Numbered from the stretch's first letter, positions 26,128-35,277 are shown. The stretch: 64,000 nucleotides of DNA from JADLBR01 sp020847615 (GCA_026646655.1 JAPKHT010000005.1:1-64000); one strand, 5' to 3'. Program-made: numbers and translations. The notes: a model not told the origin generated them from the letters alone.

Positions 26128-27444
26128 ATGGGACAGCAAGACATGCGTATAGGCGAGGATGGCGGGCTGACCCGCAGGGGATTTATCGGCAAGGCCGGCG
26201 CGGCCGCGGCCGCGGCGGGCGTGGGGCCGTTCTTCGTGATGGGCGAGGAGGCCAAGGGCGCGAACGAGAAGATCGGGGTCGGATTCATCGGGTGCGGGGG
26301 CCGGGCGGGCGCGCACATGAGGCTGGTGAAGCAACTGCAGGAGGCCGGTTATCCGGTGGAGCCGGTCGCGGTCTGCGACACCTTCAAGCCGCGCCGGGAG
26401 CGCGCGATGCAGGCCCTCGGGGTCACCAGGGCCTATGCGGATCACAAGGCCCTGTTAGCCGATCTTAGCGTGGACCTGGTGTGCATCGCGACGCCTGACC
26501 ACATCCACGGCCATCAGGCGCTCGACGCGATCGCGGCCGGGAAGGATGTCTATTGCGAGAAACCGGTGACGCACTGGCGGCAGTTCGAATTGACGAAGAG
26601 ACTGGCGGACGCGGTCGCGAAGTCGGACCGGGTGTTCCAGTTGGGCACGCAGGCGATGAGCGACCCGGTGTGGCGGCAGATGAAGAAACTGGTGAAGGAG
26701 GGGCTCATCGGGCAGCCCGTGCACGCCGAGGGAGGCTATTTCCGGACGGGCGATTTCGGGGAGCGCGGCATGAAGGTGGACGATGCCGAAGTGAGACCCG
26801 GGGAGGACCTGAACTGGGAGGCGTTCCTCGGGGACTCGCCGGGGCGGGAGTTCAGCGCGGACCGCTATTTCCGGTGGCGGCTCTTCGAGGATTACGCGGG
26901 CGGCCCGGTGACGGATCTTTACCCGCACAGCCTGACTCAGGTGGTCGATATCATGGGGCTGGGTTTTCCCGAGAGGGTCACGGGCATGGGCTCGATCGAC
27001 CGGTACGATTATGAGCTGCGCGAGGTGCCGGACAGTTTTCAGCTGATCGCGCACTATCCGGAGAAGGTGACGGTTGTCGGGATGGGGACGCAGGCGAACG
27101 ATTTCACGGGGGCGACGCGGCGCGGTTCTGGGGCCAGGTGCCCGATCATCCGCGGCTGGGAGGGGGCCCTGCACATCGACGAGAATAACAAGGAGATCGT
27201 CTTCATGCCGGTGCGCGAGAAGGGAGCCAAGCCGCCGCAGCGCATCCCGATCGAGGGCGGCGAGGACAACGCGGAGCATTGGCGGAACTTGCTAGACGCC
27301 TGCCGGGCGCGAAAGAAGGACGACGTGTGGAGTCCGATGGATCTGGCGTTCCGGGTCCAGACGATGCTCCAGATGGCGATGCTCTCCCACAAGGCGGGGA
27401 AGGTCGCGAGGTTCGATGCGGCCAAGCGCGAGATCGTGATCTGA
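26128..27444 (+). CDS. Gfo/Idh/MocA oxidoreductase with Tat signal
   Basis: A 438-residue NAD(P)-dependent dehydrogenase of the Gfo/Idh/MocA family. A Tat-type signal is visible as Thr-Arg-Arg-Gly-Phe-Ile-Gly-Lys (residues about 15-22) followed by an Ala-rich core, so the protein should be folded before export. The Rossmann motif is Gly-Phe-Ile-Gly-Cys-Gly-Gly-Arg-Ala-Gly. Family features Asp-His-Ile-His-Gly and Glu-Lys-Pro-Val-Thr mark the active site. ATG 26128 has GGAG at 26112. A repeat of the pattern (second Gfo/Idh at 32192) suggests a multi-step oxidation of a glycoside. Confidence 0.92.
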   Translation: MGQQDMRIGEDGGLTRRGFIGKAGAAAAAAGVGPFFVMGEEAKGANEKIGVGFIGCGGRAGAHMRLVKQLQEAGYPVEPVAVCDTFKPRRERAMQALGVTRAYADHKALLADLSVDLVCIATPDHIHGHQALDAIAAGKDVYCEKPVTHWRQFELTKRLADAVAKSDRVFQLGTQAMSDPVWRQMKKLVKEGLIGQPVHAEGGYFRTGDFGERGMKVDDAEVRPGEDLNWEAFLGDSPGREFSADRYFRWRLFEDYAGGPVTDLYPHSLTQVVDIMGLGFPERVTGMGSIDRYDYELREVPDSFQLIAHYPEKVTVVGMGTQANDFTGATRRGSGARCPIIRGWEGALHIDENNKEIVFMPVREKGAKPPQRIPIEGGEDNAEHWRNLLDACRARKKDDVWSPMDLAFRVQTMLQMAMLSHKAGKVARFDAAKREIVI

Positions 27445-27458
27445 ACGGTGGGGAGAGA

Positions 27459-28520
27459 ATGCGCGGGTTTGACGGGGGCCGAGGCGTGGGGGAAAGCGGT
27501 GTGGGGACGCACCGCACTCCAAAGGCCTGCGGCCGAAATGTTGTCCGGGCCGGGGATGGCGGACAAATCTCGGGATGCCGCGGAATTTCGGGTGAAGCGC
27601 TCTGGGGTGCGGCGGGTCCCCGCGCCGCTTTGTCCGAGGGAAGAGAAAGACGGCGGGACTTTCTGCGGCGTCTGGGGGGCGGCGGCCTTGCCTTCGCCTG
27701 CGCGGGGTTGGCGCCCTCGTGCGGGGGGGGGCGGTCGCGGGGGCGCCCGCTGCGGCTGGCGCTATCCTCGGTGATGTTCTCCGAGGAACCGATCGAGCGG
27801 GTGTGCGCGCGGGCCAAGCGGATGGGGTTCGACGGGATCGACATCTGGTGCCCGTTTGGGCGATGCCGCCATCTGGATGATGTCCTCGAGCGGCTGGGGC
27901 CGGAGGGCTTGGGGCGGGTGCTGTCGGCGAACGGATTGGCGCTGAGCAATATCACGGTGTACAAGGTGGGGTTCTCCCGTTACGCGGAACTGCTCGGCGG
28001 GATGGGCGGCGGGCTGGTGGTGCGCGAATCGCAATATGGCAGGGTCGCCCCGGGGGAGGTTCGCGGGCGGATCGGGGCGCTGTTCGAATCGCTCAAGCCC
28101 GACATCGCGTTGGCGGAGAAGCACGGGTGTCGCCTTGCGATCGAGAATCATTCGGGGGCCATCCTGAATTCGCCAGACTCGTTTCGCGCCTTCATGGAGA
28201 TGAACCCTTCGCCGGGGCGCGTGGGGATCGCGCTGGCGCCGTACCACCTGCAGAAGGGCGGGTTTTCGGTGGAGGAGGTGATCGCCGTCTGCGGATCGCA
28301 GATCTGGTTTGTGTACGCGTGGCAGCACGCCGAGGGTGCGGGGCAGTTGCCGGGTGGCGGGCCGGCGGACTTCCGCCCGTGGCTGAAGGCGCTTGGCGAT
28401 TCCGGGTACTCGGGATTTCTGAGCCCGTTCACGCATGGCGAAATGGGGGCCGACGCGATGGAGACCGCGGTGACGAAAGCGTGCGGGTACCTGGATGGCT
28501 GCATGGGGGTTGGAGGATAA
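27459..28520 (+). CDS. Tat-exported TIM-barrel isomerase-like protein with repeat-derived N-terminus
   Basis: A 353-residue protein. Residues 64-71, Arg-Arg-Arg-Asp-Phe-Leu-Arg-Arg, start a Tat signal with hydrophobic core ending at a Cys (possible lipoprotein). A TIM-barrel domain follows with Gly-Ile-Asp-Ile-Trp-Cys-Pro, Ala-Ile-Glu-Asn-His and Phe-Val-Tyr-Ala-Trp-Gln-His, as in sugar isomerase-like proteins. ATG 27459 has GGGGAG just before it, and the 63 residues ahead of the Tat motif are largely encoded by a family B palindromic repeat (27491-27635). A TTG at 27630 would give a short, normal-length Tat signal, so the true start is open. Confidence 0.72.
   Translation: MRGFDGGRGVGESGVGTHRTPKACGRNVVRAGDGGQISGCRGISGEALWGAAGPRAALSEGRERRRDFLRRLGGGGLAFACAGLAPSCGGGRSRGRPLRLALSSVMFSEEPIERVCARAKRMGFDGIDIWCPFGRCRHLDDVLERLGPEGLGRVLSANGLALSNITVYKVGFSRYAELLGGMGGGLVVRESQYGRVAPGEVRGRIGALFESLKPDIALAEKHGCRLAIENHSGAILNSPDSFRAFMEMNPSPGRVGIALAPYHLQKGGFSVEEVIAVCGSQIWFVYAWQHAEGAGQLPGGGPADFRPWLKALGDSGYSGFLSPFTHGEMGADAMETAVTKACGYLDGCMGVGG
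27491..27635. repeat. Palindromic repeat, family B copy 2, inside a coding region
   Basis: GGACGCACCGCACTCCAAAG followed by GGCCTGCGGCCGAAAT and, at 27605-27635, GTGCGGCGGGTCCCCGCGCC. The first part, with the AAAGCGGTG just before it (28 bases at 27493-27520), matches the reverse complement of the 3' half of the copy at 23880-24000 at 25 of 28 positions. It lies without stop codons in the frame of the gene starting at 27459. Confidence 0.65.
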
Positions 28521-28550
28521 CCACGGATGAAGACGGATGGACTCGGATGG
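28518..28550. repeat. Short repeat, family F copy 1
   Basis: ACCACGGATGAAGACGGATG and continuing GGACTCGGATGG resemble the stretches at 49936-49968 and 50009-50040. The repeat covers the start codon of the next gene (ATG 28527) and so supplies part of its N-terminus. Confidence 0.6.
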
Positions 28551-31500
28551 AGGTGGGTGCGCCAGAGAAAGTGTAGCCGAGCGCGTGAGCGCTTGGCCGA
28601 CGGGGTTGGTGTTGGGCCGGGCCAAACGCTGACGCGTTCGGCTGCGCTGGCCACCTGGGCGCTCGTGGCGTGGTGCGTGTTTTCGGTTGCCGATGCCGCG
28701 CCCGCAAAGGTGCTCTTGTTCTCTGGGCAGAACAACCACGCCTGGGAGAAGACGACGCCGGTGCTGAGGGGAATCCTCGAAGATGCGGGGGCCTGTTCGG
28801 TGGAGGTGACGGAGGCGCCGCAGGATCTCGATCCGGCGGGGCTGAAGGGCTTCGATGTCATCGTCAGCAACTGGAACGCGTGGGGGGCCAAGGGCAAGGG
28901 GGCGGCGGTGGCGGATTGGCCGGAGGCGCTGAAGAAGGCGTACGTGGAATTCGTGGCGTCCGGCGGGGGGCACGTGGCGGTGCACGCGGGCACGTCGTCC
29001 TTCGAGGGCTGGGAGGATTACCAGCGGATCTGCGGGGCGACGTGGGGCCTGGGGCAGACGAGCCATGGCCCGCCGCACGAGTTCGAGGTGCGGGTGGACG
29101 ACCCATCGCACCCGATCACGCGGGGTTTGGCGGCATTTCGTACGACGGACGAACTGTGGAATCGCCCCAAGGTGCAGCCGGGATTCCGGGCGATCGCCTC
29201 GTCGTTCTCGGAGACGGACCACAAGGGGACGGGGGAATGGGAGCCGACGGCGATCGTGGGGACCTTTGGGCGGGGCAGGTGCTACGCGCTTCTGCTCGGT
29301 CACGATGCGACCGCAATGGGCAACCCGGGATTCAAGGAACTGCTCCGGCGTGGCGTGGCTTGGGCCGCGGCAGGCAAGGCGGAAGCCGCGGCGGGGAAGG
29401 CCGTCCCGGCCTTACGGGACTGGACTCCTGACCAAGGGCTGGCGCCATTCAACGAGGCGGCCCGGGCGGTGCAGGCCGCCGGCAACGATCCGGCGGGTCG
29501 CGCCGAGGTGGCCAAGAAATTGGCGGGGCTATTGGGCGAGCCGGTGCCCGCGGCGGTGAAGAAGTTCGCCTGCGAGCAGCTGGCGGTCGTGGGAGGGGAG
29601 GCGGAGGCGGGGGCGCTCTGCGCGCTGCTGGGTGACGAGGCGCTGGAGACGCCGGCGAGGGGCGCGCTGGAACGGATTGGTGGACAGAGGGTGGCGGCGC
29701 TGCTGCGCGAAGCGTATTCGAGGGCGGAAACACCTGCGCGACGAGCCGGGATCCTCGGAAGCCTGGCGAAGCTCGGGGACGCGCGGGCGGTGCCTTTGGC
29801 GGCCGGGGCGCTGGCGTCGGAGGACGGGGTGCTGCGTGCGGCGGCGATGGTGGCGCTGGGGCAGATCGGCGGGGAGGCGGCCGCGGGCGCGCTGCTCGGG
29901 ATCGAGGGGAGCCTGGGCGACGCGGACAAAATGCCGTGGGGCGGCGCTCTGCTGGCATGCGCCGAGGGGATGGGACCCGCGCAAGGCGGGAGGATTCTGG
30001 ATCGTCTGGTGAAAGTGGGTCGACCCGCGAGCATCCGTGCCGCGGCGCTCGCGGCGAAGATCCGGCTGGCGGACCAGGGGGGGTTGGCTCTGGCTGTCCG
30101 CGCGCTGCGGGGCGCGGATGAGGCGTTGCGGCGGGGGGCACTCGATGCATTGAGGGCGGACCGGGGCGCGAGATTGCGGGCATGGCAAGGGGCCATCGCA
30201 CGAGCGGTGGGCGAGTTTGCCGAGCCGGTGCGCCTGGCGGTGCTGGATGCATATGTCGCCAATCGCATCCGGGGGGGAGCCCTGCTGGCCGAGGGCTTGG
30301 CGAGATCCAAGGATCCCGCCGCTCGCGGTGCGGGTCTGCGCGCGCTTGGCGAGCTGGGGTCGGAGCCCTATTTCGACATCCTGTTTGATCATCTGGTGGG
30401 CGAATCACCGGAAGACCGTGCCGCGGCGACCGACGGATTGGCGGTATTGCGGGCGGCGTCCACCGACGGGCGACTCATCGCGTTGCTCGAAACGGTTAAT
30501 CCGACCGCAGCACCCGCGGTGGTCGAAGTGCTGCGGCGCCGGGGCACGACGTCTGCCGTGCCCGCGCTGTTGACCTTGGCGCGCGGCGGGGATGCCGAGA
30601 CCGCCAAGGCCGCGGCGCGAGCGGCCGGTGAACTCGGGGGCCCGGCGGCGATCCCGGGGCTCGCGGATGTCATCTCGAAAGGCGGGCCCGGTGCACAGAG
30701 CGCGGCTCAAGTGCTGGCGAAGATCGCCCGGGCGGAACCGGAGGTGGCGAAGGCGCGGCTGGCGATTGCCATTCCCATGGCGCCGGAATCCGCGCGGGAG
30801 ACCTTCGGCAAGATACTGGCGCTCGTGGATGGTTCGGCAAAGGGCGGCAGCGCGGCGGTGCCGGGACTCGGGCGGAATCTGGCGGTGGGCGCCCAGGCCG
30901 AAAGCCCGACGGGACTCAAGGCGGACGGTGCCGCCGGCGGGCCGGGCGCCGCCGTGGATGGCGACCCGGCGACCTATTGGGACGAGCAGAACGGCCAACC
31001 GGAGTACCGATTGCGGGTCACGCTGAAAGAGGAGGCGACCGTCTCGAGGTTGCGGATCACGGGCTACCGGCACCACGAATTCTCGGCCAGGGATCTCGCG
31101 GTGCTGTGCAACGGGCGAGAGGTCAAGAGGGTCGCGGACGCCACGTACGATAACAATCAACTGCTATTACAATTTCCAGAAACCCCCTGCAAAGTCGTCG
31201 AGCTGCGCATCACGGCCTATTACGGGGGCAGCCCGGCGATCAGGGAACTGGAGATCTTTGGCGATGCGGCGCGGAAAGAGGGGGCGAAGGTGCCGGGGGT
31301 GCCCTCGGCGGGCGGAGGCCTTTCCTGGGAGAAGGGCGATGATTCCGTGGCGCTGCTGTCGGCAGGCAAACCGGTGTGGCGGCTCACGCATGGGGCGAAG
31401 GAGCCATTCCCCTATTTTGATCCGCTGGGCCTCGTCGGCGGCGGGAATCTGGTGTGGAAGAGCCCGCCGGATCACATCCATCATTACGCGCACTGGTTCT

Positions 31501-32195
31501 CGTGGAAGGTGATCAACGGGGTGAACTACTGGGAATTCGACAAGGCGACGGGCCGTCCGGTGGGGGTGACGCGGTGCGCGGATGTGAGGCCCGAGACCCG
31601 GCCCGACGGTTCGGCGCGGATTGCGATGAGGCTGGCGTATGAGCCGTCCGGGGGAAAGGCGGTGCTGACCGAGGATAGGATCCTCGACATCTCCGCGCCT
31701 GCGGCCGACGGGGGCTACCGGATCGACTGGCGCATGGAATGGACCGCGGCAGATGAGCCCGTCGTGCTGGATCGGACGCCGCCCCCGGGCGAGCCGGATG
31801 GCAAACCGCACGGGGGCTACGCGGGGCTATCGGTGCGATTCTCGAAGGAATTCACGGATTGGACCGTCGTCGACAGCGGGGGCGTCCAGGCGATGGACGG
31901 TCACCGGAAACGGGCGGCGGCCTCCGAATTTGGCGGGAAGATCGGCGGCAGGGAGTGCGGGGTCGCGATACTCGATCACCCGGAGAACCCGAACGCGCCG
32001 ACGCCCTGGTTCTACGTGATCAACCCGGCGGTGCCGTTCGGGTACACGAATCCCGCCTTCCTGTGCGACTCGCCCAAGCGCATCGAGGCGCGCGGGAAAT
32101 TGCTGTTGCGTTATCGCGTGATATTGCACGCGGGGCGCTGGGATCCCGGCGCATTGCGGGCGGCGGTCGCGGCGTACGCGAAGGAGGTGCGATGA
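28527..32195 (+). CDS. ThuA-HEAT-discoidin-DUF6807 multidomain exported protein
   Basis: A 1222-residue protein. Residues 1-40 are largely repeat-encoded (families F and A), then a signal-peptide-like hydrophobic segment (about 41-58, ending Ala-Asp-Ala-Ala). A ThuA domain occupies about 60-275 (Val-Leu-Leu-Phe-Ser-Gly-Gln-Asn-Asn-His; His-Ala-Gly-Thr-Ser). HEAT-type helical repeats run about 300-770, an F5/8-type C (discoidin) domain 784-912 and a DUF6807/PmoA-type domain 933-1222 with His-Ile-His-His-Tyr-Ala-His. ThuA proteins act with Gfo/Idh enzymes on trehalose and related glycosides. The stop overlaps the start of the next Gfo/Idh gene, so one operon is likely. DUF6807's reaction is unknown. 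Confidence 0.82.
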   Translation: MKTDGLGWRWVRQRKCSRARERLADGVGVGPGQTLTRSAALATWALVAWCVFSVADAAPAKVLLFSGQNNHAWEKTTPVLRGILEDAGACSVEVTEAPQDLDPAGLKGFDVIVSNWNAWGAKGKGAAVADWPEALKKAYVEFVASGGGHVAVHAGTSSFEGWEDYQRICGATWGLGQTSHGPPHEFEVRVDDPSHPITRGLAAFRTTDELWNRPKVQPGFRAIASSFSETDHKGTGEWEPTAIVGTFGRGRCYALLLGHDATAMGNPGFKELLRRGVAWAAAGKAEAAAGKAVPALRDWTPDQGLAPFNEAARAVQAAGNDPAGRAEVAKKLAGLLGEPVPAAVKKFACEQLAVVGGEAEAGALCALLGDEALETPARGALERIGGQRVAALLREAYSRAETPARRAGILGSLAKLGDARAVPLAAGALASEDGVLRAAAMVALGQIGGEAAAGALLGIEGSLGDADKMPWGGALLACAEGMGPAQGGRILDRLVKVGRPASIRAAALAAKIRLADQGGLALAVRALRGADEALRRGALDALRADRGARLRAWQGAIARAVGEFAEPVRLAVLDAYVANRIRGGALLAEGLARSKDPAARGAGLRALGELGSEPYFDILFDHLVGESPEDRAAATDGLAVLRAASTDGRLIALLETVNPTAAPAVVEVLRRRGTTSAVPALLTLARGGDAETAKAAARAAGELGGPAAIPGLADVISKGGPGAQSAAQVLAKIARAEPEVAKARLAIAIPMAPESARETFGKILALVDGSAKGGSAAVPGLGRNLAVGAQAESPTGLKADGAAGGPGAAVDGDPATYWDEQNGQPEYRLRVTLKEEATVSRLRITGYRHHEFSARDLAVLCNGREVKRVADATYDNNQLLLQFPETPCKVVELRITAYYGGSPAIRELEIFGDAARKEGAKVPGVPSAGGGLSWEKGDDSVALLSAGKPVWRLTHGAKEPFPYFDPLGLVGGGNLVWKSPPDHIHHYAHWFSWKVINGVNYWEFDKATGRPVGVTRCADVRPETRPDGSARIAMRLAYEPSGGKAVLTEDRILDISAPAADGGYRIDWRMEWTAADEPVVLDRTPPPGEPDGKPHGGYAGLSVRFSKEFTDWTVVDSGGVQAMDGHRKRAAASEFGGKIGGRECGVAILDHPENPNAPTPWFYVINPAVPFGYTNPAFLCDSPKRIEARGKLLLRYRVILHAGRWDPGALRAAVAAYAKEVR
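28566..28646 (-). repeat. Palindromic repeat, family A copy in the ThuA gene
   Basis: On the minus strand it reads AGCCGAACGCGTCAGCGTTT followed by a spacer and CCAAGCGCTCACGCGCTCGG, ending GGCTACACTTTC: the two hairpins of family A without the usual left part. It is in frame with ATG 28527 and encodes residues 14-40, just before the signal-peptide hydrophobic core. Confidence 0.7.
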
Positions 32196-33658
32196 AAAGC
32201 ATGGGCGCGGGGATGGTGGCCGAACGCACGGGCGTCTGGCCGGGGAGGCAGGTGGATCGGCCCAAACGCTTGGCGCGTTCGGCTACGTGCGAGATGCTCG
32301 AATCGCCGGATGGGGGGACTCGCGCCACGCATTCCCGGCGGACGTTTCTCGGGCGCGGGTTTGCGGCGCTCGGTTTCCCGATGATCGTGCCGGCCCGTGT
32401 GCTGGGCGGCCCGGGGGCCCCGTCGAATCGCGTGACCCTGGCGGCGATCGGCTGCGGCGGGCGCGGGGGTGCGGTGCATCGTGGGATGGCGTCGCTGGAG
32501 GGGGTGCAGTACCTCGCGGCGGTGGATCCTTTCAGGGATCGGCGCGAGCGTTTCGTGCAAACGCTGGATGAGCAGTCCAGGTACGGGGCGGCGGCGAAGC
32601 CATGCGCGGATTTTCGGGAGGCGCTGGCGCGGGGAGACATCGATGCGGTGGTGGTGTGCACCCCGGATCACTGGCATGTGCCGATCGCGATCGCGGCGGC
32701 GCGCGCGGGCAAGGACATGTATGTGGAGAAGCCGCTGGGGGTGAGCCTGCGCTGGGCCAAGGTGTTGCGCGAGGAGGCGGGGCGCCACGGGATCGTTTTC
32801 CAGTATGGCACGCAGCAGCGATCGGACCCGAAGTTCCGGTTCGCGTGCGAGCTGGTGCGCAATGGCCGCATCGGGGAACTGAGGCGCATCGAGGCATGGT
32901 GCGCCGACATCTCGAGCCAGTATCAGGCGTTTCACGTCAAAGAGTTCGGGTCGACGGAGGAGGTCCCGGTGCCCGAGGGTTTCGACTACGACCTGTGGCT
33001 GGGGCCGGCTCCGCCCGCGCCCTTTACGGTGGATCGGTGCACCAGTTACGGGGCGTGGCACATCTACGACTATGCGCTGGGCTTCATCGCGGGATGGGGC
33101 GCGCACCCTCTGGACATCGCGCAGTGGGGCAAGGACGCCGACCACACGGGCCCGGTGGAGTATTGGGGCACCGGGACCTTGCCCTCAAAGGGCCTGTACG
33201 ACACGGTCAGCTCGTGGGACGTGATGTGCCGGTATGCCGACGGGATCGAGATGCGTTTCATGGACCACCGGGCGGCGCGCGAGGTCGTCGCAAAATATCG
33301 GACGGCGTCCGACCATGGGACGACGTTTTTCGGCACTCGCGGGTGGGTCAGCGTGGACCGGAGGGCGGTGCACGCCAGCGATCCGGCCTGGCTGCGGACG
33401 AAGTTTGGGCCCGGCGACTCGCGGCTGTACGATAGCCCACGGCACGACCAGAACTTCATCGATTGCGCGCGGAGTCGTCGGCCGACCATCTGCACGCTGG
33501 AGGCCGCGATTCGGTCGGACACGATATCCCATTTGAGCGACATCGCCGTCCGCACGGGACGGAAGATCGCCTGGGATCCCGTGAGAGAGGAGGTCGTCGG
33601 CGACGGGGCGGCGGCGAGGATGCTGGATCGGCCCGCGCGGGGGCCGTGGGTGGTGTAG
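32192..33658 (+). CDS. Gfo/Idh/MocA oxidoreductase with Tat signal and repeat-derived N-terminus
   Basis: A 488-residue Gfo/Idh/MocA dehydrogenase. A Tat-type signal begins at residue 48 (Ser-Arg-Arg-Thr-Phe-Leu-Gly-Arg-Gly), and the Rossmann motif is Ala-Ile-Gly-Cys-Gly-Gly-Arg-Gly-Gly (about residue 86). Glu-Lys-Pro-Leu-Gly and Thr-Pro-Asp-His-Trp-His-Val-Pro are the family's catalytic segments. ATG 32192 has a perfect AAGGAGG and overlaps the ThuA-gene stop (ATGA), yet the first 47 residues are largely from a family A repeat. Its neighbours suggest oxidation of a sugar or glycoside in the periplasm. It ends before the convergent heme genes. Confidence 0.92.
   Translation: MKSMGAGMVAERTGVWPGRQVDRPKRLARSATCEMLESPDGGTRATHSRRTFLGRGFAALGFPMIVPARVLGGPGAPSNRVTLAAIGCGGRGGAVHRGMASLEGVQYLAAVDPFRDRRERFVQTLDEQSRYGAAAKPCADFREALARGDIDAVVVCTPDHWHVPIAIAAARAGKDMYVEKPLGVSLRWAKVLREEAGRHGIVFQYGTQQRSDPKFRFACELVRNGRIGELRRIEAWCADISSQYQAFHVKEFGSTEEVPVPEGFDYDLWLGPAPPAPFTVDRCTSYGAWHIYDYALGFIAGWGAHPLDIAQWGKDADHTGPVEYWGTGTLPSKGLYDTVSSWDVMCRYADGIEMRFMDHRAAREVVAKYRTASDHGTTFFGTRGWVSVDRRAVHASDPAWLRTKFGPGDSRLYDSPRHDQNFIDCARSRRPTICTLEAAIRSDTISHLSDIAVRTGRKIAWDPVREEVVGDGAAARMLDRPARGPWVV
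32218..32285 (+). repeat. Palindromic repeat, family A copy in the Gfo/Idh gene
   Basis: Two hairpin halves, GCCGAACGCACGGGCGTCTG and CCCAAACGCTTGGCGCGTTC followed by GGCTAC, lie between a strongly supported start codon and the Tat signal, with no stop codon in the coding frame. It encodes roughly residues 9-32. Confidence 0.65.
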
Positions 33659-33673
33659 GGCAAATGAGGCTAT

Positions 33674-33754
33674 CTCGAGAATTGCCGCAGCACTTCCCGT
33701 AGGCGAACGCGCGAGCGTTTGGGCGCGAAAGCCTCACGGCTTCGGCTACATTTT
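33674..33754 (+). repeat. Palindromic repeat, family A copy between Gfo/Idh and heme gene
   Basis: An almost complete copy (CTCGAGAATTGCCGCAGCAC ... GCGAACGCGCGAGCGTTTGG ... AAAGCCTCACGGCTTCGGCT, ACATTTT) fills most of the 108-bp gap between two convergent genes. Its hairpins could serve as a two-way terminator, although no oligo-T run follows. Confidence 0.8.
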
Positions 33755-33766
33755 GCCAAGCCGGGC

Positions 33767-35134
33767 CTATTCTCGAATTAGCTTGGTCGCCAGTCCGACC
33801 CCCTGCACGAGGCAGTCGGGCAGCGAGATCCCGCCCCGGTAGTTGCCGGCGAGGTGGAGGCCGGGGCAATCCGCTTCCGCCTTGTCGCAGGCGGCGAGGA
33901 AGCGGTCGTGGTCGGCCTCGTACTGGGGGATGGCCTCGGGCCAGCGGGTCACGCGGTGGAAGGCGGGAGTGCCCCGGATGCCAAGGAGCGGCGCGATGTC
34001 GTAGAGGACGGCCGCGGTGAGATCGCGGTCGTTGAGGTGGAGGGCCTCCGGATCCTTGCGCCCGCCGATGAAGGCGGTGAGCAGGGCGTGGCCCTCCGGG
34101 GCGCGTCCCGGGAATAGCGTGGAGGAGAAGAGGACGCCGAGGGTGCGGATGCCGCGGGCGCGGGAGATGAGCGCGCCGAAGCCGTCGAGGGGATGGCCGA
34201 TCTGCTCGCGGGGATATCCGAGGTGGACGACGCACATCGGGGCCTGCGGGATTTCCAGCAGGGCGCGGGCGGGTTCGGCGAGGGGTGTGGCGAGGCGCGC
34301 GGCCTCGCGCGCGGGCGTGGCGATGATGACGTGGTCCGCGTCGAAATTGCCGCGCCCGGATCGGGCGATGAAGCGGTTGCCCTGCCGGGTGATCTCCTCG
34401 ATGCGGGTGGAGGGGTGGAACGAGGGGCCGAGGGGCCCCGTGAGGATCCGAAAGAAATCCGCGAAACCCCCTGGCCACGAGACGAGGCGACTCTTGATCC
34501 GCGGGGGGCCACCCTCGCGGCGGCGCGCCCTGGCCTTGCCGACGAAGCCGCGGACGATCCCGCCGTATTGGCGTTCCATCTGGAAGATCGCCGGCATCGC
34601 GTGGCGCATGACGAGGCGCGAGGGATCGCCGGCATAGATCCCCGACACGAAGGGGTCGAGGAGCTCGCGGGCGGCCCCCATGCCGATGCGGCGCTCGAAG
34701 AACTTCAGGACCGGCTCGTTGTCATCGGTGCCCTTCGGGGCGAAGAGATCGCCGAGGACGCGCAACTTGCCCCATGGGCTCAGCAGGGGCGTGGCGATGA
34801 GGCCGGGCGGCGCGGTCGGTATCGGCAGCAGCCGCCCGCCGCGCACGAGGAAGCGGCGCTTGGCATCCGGGGCGGCATCGAGCGCCGGGGCCAGCGCGCC
34901 ATGCTTTTCCATGAATGCGATCACCTCGGGTTTGGACAGGAGCGCGGTATTCGGGCCCGCCTCGCACAGGAATCCGTCCTCGCGAAAGGTGCGGGCAGAA
35001 CCGCCGGCGGCGGGATCCTCCGTGACCACCGTGACGTGCCATCCCGCCCCGCGCAAGGTCAGCGCCGCGCCGAGGCCCGTGGCGCCGGCGCCAATGATGA
35101 GGGCGGTGCGGGGATCGGTTCTCCCAGGTGCCAT
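33767..35134 (-). CDS. hemY: Protoporphyrinogen oxidase (HemY/PPOX type)
   Basis: A 455-residue FAD-dependent oxidase. The dinucleotide-binding motif Gly-Ala-Gly-Ala-Thr-Gly-Leu-Gly-Ala-Ala is near residues 15-24, Glu-Ala-Gly-Pro-Asn-Thr follows, and the C-terminal FAD contact Gly-Asn-Tyr-Arg-Gly-Gly-Ile-Ser-Leu-Pro-Asp is present. It converts protoporphyrinogen IX, or coproporphyrinogen III in some lineages, to the porphyrin. ATG 35134 was preferred over a TTG at 35161. It is directly downstream of ferrochelatase on the minus strand, so the last two heme steps are together. Confidence 0.9.
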   Translation of the reverse strand: MAPGRTDPRTALIIGAGATGLGAALTLRGAGWHVTVVTEDPAAGGSARTFREDGFLCEAGPNTALLSKPEVIAFMEKHGALAPALDAAPDAKRRFLVRGGRLLPIPTAPPGLIATPLLSPWGKLRVLGDLFAPKGTDDNEPVLKFFERRIGMGAARELLDPFVSGIYAGDPSRLVMRHAMPAIFQMERQYGGIVRGFVGKARARRREGGPPRIKSRLVSWPGGFADFFRILTGPLGPSFHPSTRIEEITRQGNRFIARSGRGNFDADHVIIATPAREAARLATPLAEPARALLEIPQAPMCVVHLGYPREQIGHPLDGFGALISRARGIRTLGVLFSSTLFPGRAPEGHALLTAFIGGRKDPEALHLNDRDLTAAVLYDIAPLLGIRGTPAFHRVTRWPEAIPQYEADHDRFLAACDKAEADCPGLHLAGNYRGGISLPDCLVQGVGLATKLIRE

Positions 35135-35194
35135 GGGGGGCAATGTAAGGTCAAAGGGCAAAGGTCAAAAGTCAAAACCACAGGTGATATCTGG

Positions 35195-35277
35195 CTCGAG
35201 AATTGCCGCATCGCTTCCCGTAGCCGAACGCGTAAGCGTTTGGCCGCCAAAGCCTCACGGCTTCGGCTGCACTTTCA
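35195..35277 (+). repeat. Palindromic repeat, family A, best complete copy
   Basis: The cleanest copy of family A: GCCGCATCGCTTCCCGTAGC, then CCGAACGCGTAAGCGTTTGG, GCCGCC, AAAGCCTCACGGCTTCGGCT and GCACTTTC. It lies between hemY and hemH and extends past the ferrochelatase stop, so it encodes the last eight residues of ferrochelatase on the minus strand. Confidence 0.85.
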
